Virus record (IMG/VR): IMGVR_UViG_3300003324_000440 | Span: 1-64,000 of that record | DNA: 64,000 nucleotides | Direction: 5' to 3' (one strand) | Source: a virus | Shown here: positions 62,317 to 64,000 of the stretch, one piece after another | Layout: each line of letters starts with the position of its first letter | Numbering within the stretch: the stretch's first letter is position 1 | Position numbers and translations under genes: made by a program | The notes under the pieces: generated by a model | What the model saw: only the letters and a program-made list of their open reading frames with translations | What the model was told of the DNA's origin: nothing | The model's database searches: none

Positions 62317-64000
62317 CCCCGCCCGCGCTCCGCATCGCCGACGACTTTACCCTCCCCCTCGAAGCGGCTACCGAGACGTTCGCCATCCTTGCCCGTCGTG
62401 GCATGGGAAAGTCGTTCGCCGCTGCGGTCCTCGCCGAGGAGATGGTCGGCGCCGGTCTGCCGGTGTGCATCATCGACCCGACCGGCGCGCACTGGGGGCT
62501 CCGCTCATCCGCAGACGGCAAGGCCGCCGGCCTACCGGTGGTCATATTCGGCGGCGACCACGCCGACCTCCCGCTCGACGCGCACGGCGGCGCGATGGTC
62601 GCCGAGATCCTCAAGGACGGCCGGTTCCCCGCGATCCTGGACCTGTCGCTGCTCTCCAAGTCCGACGCCCGCCGGTTCGTCGCCGACTTCGCCGAGACGC
62701 TGTACCGAGTCAACCGGGAGCCGCTGCACATCGTCATCGATGAATGCGACCTGTTCATGCCGCAACGCGTGTTCAGCGGCATGGAGCGGCTCGTCGGCGC
62801 CATGGACGACGTTGTCCGGCGCGGGCGCATCCGGGGGCTCGGCGTCACCCTGATCTCGCAACGTCCAGCGGTCGTCAACAAGGACGTCCTCTCCCAGGTT
62901 GGCGCGCTCATCGTCCTCGGCATGACCGGCCGGCACGACATCGGCGCCATCGACGACTGGGTGTCGTTGCACGCCGACCCCGACGAGGCCCGCACAGTCA
63001 AGAGCAGCCTCGCCGCGCTGAAAGTCGGCGAGGCGTGGGTGTGGTCACCCGGCTGGCTCGGCGTCCTTCAGCGGATCCGCATCCGCCGCCGCCGAACGTT
63101 CGACAGTTCCGCCACCCCGAAGCCCGGCATGCGGAGGGTCGAGCCGAAGGAGTGGGCCAAGGTCGACCTGGACACCCTGCGTACCCGACTAGCTTCGCTC
63201 GGCGCCGAGGTCGAGGAGGTGGGTACCTCCGACCCGAAGCGGCTGCGCGCCGAGGTGGTCCGGCTGCGCCGCGCACTGACCGAGGCGCGCACCGCGACCC
63301 ATGCCGCATCGCGAACGGTCGAGGTGCCCGTCGAGGTCAAGGTCGAGGTGCCGGTGCTCGAATCCGGGATGGCGGACCATCTGCGGTCGTTGACCCGGCA
63401 GTTGGACATCCTCGGTGTCGCCGTCAACGCGGTCCTGGACCGGTATGCCGGCCCCAACGGGGCAGTGCAGCCGGCTGCGTCGACTGCTGCGCCGACCCCC
63501 ACGCGACAACCGAAGTCTGCCCCGCAGCCGACTACCTCCTCCCATGCGTCCGGTGACGTGAAGCTCGGCAAGGCGGAGCGTGCCATCCTCACCGTCCTCG
63601 CCCAGCACGGTCGGTCCACTATCACGCAGGTCGCGCTCCTGACCGGGTACAGCAGCAAGGGCGGCGGGTTCTCCAACGCGCTCTCCCGGCTCCGCACGCT
63701 CGGGTTCATGACCGGCCGCGGCGAGTTCGAAGCCACACCTGAAGGGCTCGCTGCACTCGGCGCTTGGGAGCCGTTGCCGACCGGTACGGACCTGGTCGCG
63801 TGGTGGCAGCGGAAGGTGGGCAAGGCGGCTGGGCTGGCGCTCGGTGTGCTCGTCGAGGCGTGGCCCCACGAGGTGCCGGTCGACGAGATCGCCAGCCGAA
63901 CCGGGTATGCGGCCAGTGGTGGCGGGTTCTCCAACGCTCTGTCGCGGTTGCGCTCGCTGGACCTGGCCAGTGGACGTGGCGCGCTTCGGGTGGCGGACCC
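62313..64000 (+). CDS. HerA/FtsK-like ATPase with tandem winged helices (partial)
   Basis: More than 560 residues, open at the right edge. Walker A LARRGMGKSF (26-35), CIIDPTGAHWG strand, Walker B LHIVIDECDLFMP (138-150), and sensor VTLISQRPAVVNKDVLSQVG fit the HerA/DUF87 DNA-translocase group. A coiled-coil and Pro-rich linker (about 270-410) leads to two homologous winged helices: GYSSKGGGFSNALSRLRTLG and GYAASGGGFSNALSRLRSLD. Likely moves or loads DNA; it is distinct from the TraB-like protein. Confidence 0.78.
   Translation, partial: MTPPALRIADDFTLPLEAATETFAILARRGMGKSFAAAVLAEEMVGAGLPVCIIDPTGAHWGLRSSADGKAAGLPVVIFGGDHADLPLDAHGGAMVAEILKDGRFPAILDLSLLSKSDARRFVADFAETLYRVNREPLHIVIDECDLFMPQRVFSGMERLVGAMDDVVRRGRIRGLGVTLISQRPAVVNKDVLSQVGALIVLGMTGRHDIGAIDDWVSLHADPDEARTVKSSLAALKVGEAWVWSPGWLGVLQRIRIRRRRTFDSSATPKPGMRRVEPKEWAKVDLDTLRTRLASLGAEVEEVGTSDPKRLRAEVVRLRRALTEARTATHAASRTVEVPVEVKVEVPVLESGMADHLRSLTRQLDILGVAVNAVLDRYAGPNGAVQPAASTAAPTPTRQPKSAPQPTTSSHASGDVKLGKAERAILTVLAQHGRSTITQVALLTGYSSKGGGFSNALSRLRTLGFMTGRGEFEATPEGLAALGAWEPLPTGTDLVAWWQRKVGKAAGLALGVLVEAWPHEVPVDEIASRTGYAASGGGFSNALSRLRSLDLASGRGALRVAD

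Noticed and set aside
1-64000. Integrase, attP and ParA/ParB genes
   Set aside because: I looked for tyrosine or large serine integrases and partition ATPases and saw none; only the 198-residue resolvase is present. They could lie beyond the right edge.
1-64000. tRNA genes and CRISPR arrays
   Set aside because: No cloverleaf-like intergenic segment with a GGTTCGA-type arm and no regularly spaced long direct repeats were seen in the noncoding gaps.

Overview
The window is very GC-rich, uses many GTG and some TTG starts, and packs genes with 4-base ATGA/GTGA overlaps. Together with the gene families present this points to an actinobacterial (Streptomyces/Micromonospora-like) tailed phage with a long non-contractile tail. 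No chromosomal housekeeping gene is visible. Positions 1-34.4 kb hold an almost complete siphovirus late region reading rightward: small terminase, large terminase, portal, MuF-type minor head protein, capsid protease with a nested scaffold, decoration protein, major capsid protein, fibre genes (one with a polysaccharide deacetylase domain), connector/stopper/tail-completion/terminator genes, tail tube, tail chaperones with a -1 frameshift, tape measure, large minor tail protein, then a lysis and membrane block ending in a holin and a strong terminator at 34.5 kb. A small serine resolvase lies backwards in the terminase region.

Positions 34.6-38.6 kb hold a leftward run of very small overlapping accessory genes. 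Positions 38.9-45.8 kb hold a leftward operon that looks like an actinomycete conjugation module: an FtsK/SpoIIIE-type TraB translocase, several small membrane proteins, a DUF2637/SpdB-like spread protein and an HTH protein. A GntR repressor is transcribed divergently from it (KorSA-like logic). Next come an NTF2-like gene, a strong terminator embedded in an array of CCTGTCC/GGACAGG repeats (iteron-like, candidate plasmid origin), and a leftward RepA-type hexameric helicase gene. A divergent HTH pair (49.2-50.0 kb) resembles a repressor switch.

Positions 50.3-64 kb are early/accessory DNA: two long leftward operons of tiny genes, many encoding Cys/His-rich proteins, plus an endonuclease-VII-like HNH nuclease, a second DUF2637-like membrane protein, an NlpC/P60 peptidase, a metallophosphoesterase, an LPD29-like protein, and a HerA-like ATPase running off the right edge. 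Several divergent promoters share one design: an operator palindrome in or beside a 17-18 bp spacer, and a -10 box exactly 6 nt before the start codon, implying leaderless mRNAs.

Overall interpretation (inference): a temperate phage that probably persists as a plasmid (resolvase, RepA-like helicase and iterons, no integrase seen) and carries a TraB/Spd transfer module, i.e. a candidate conjugative phage-plasmid.
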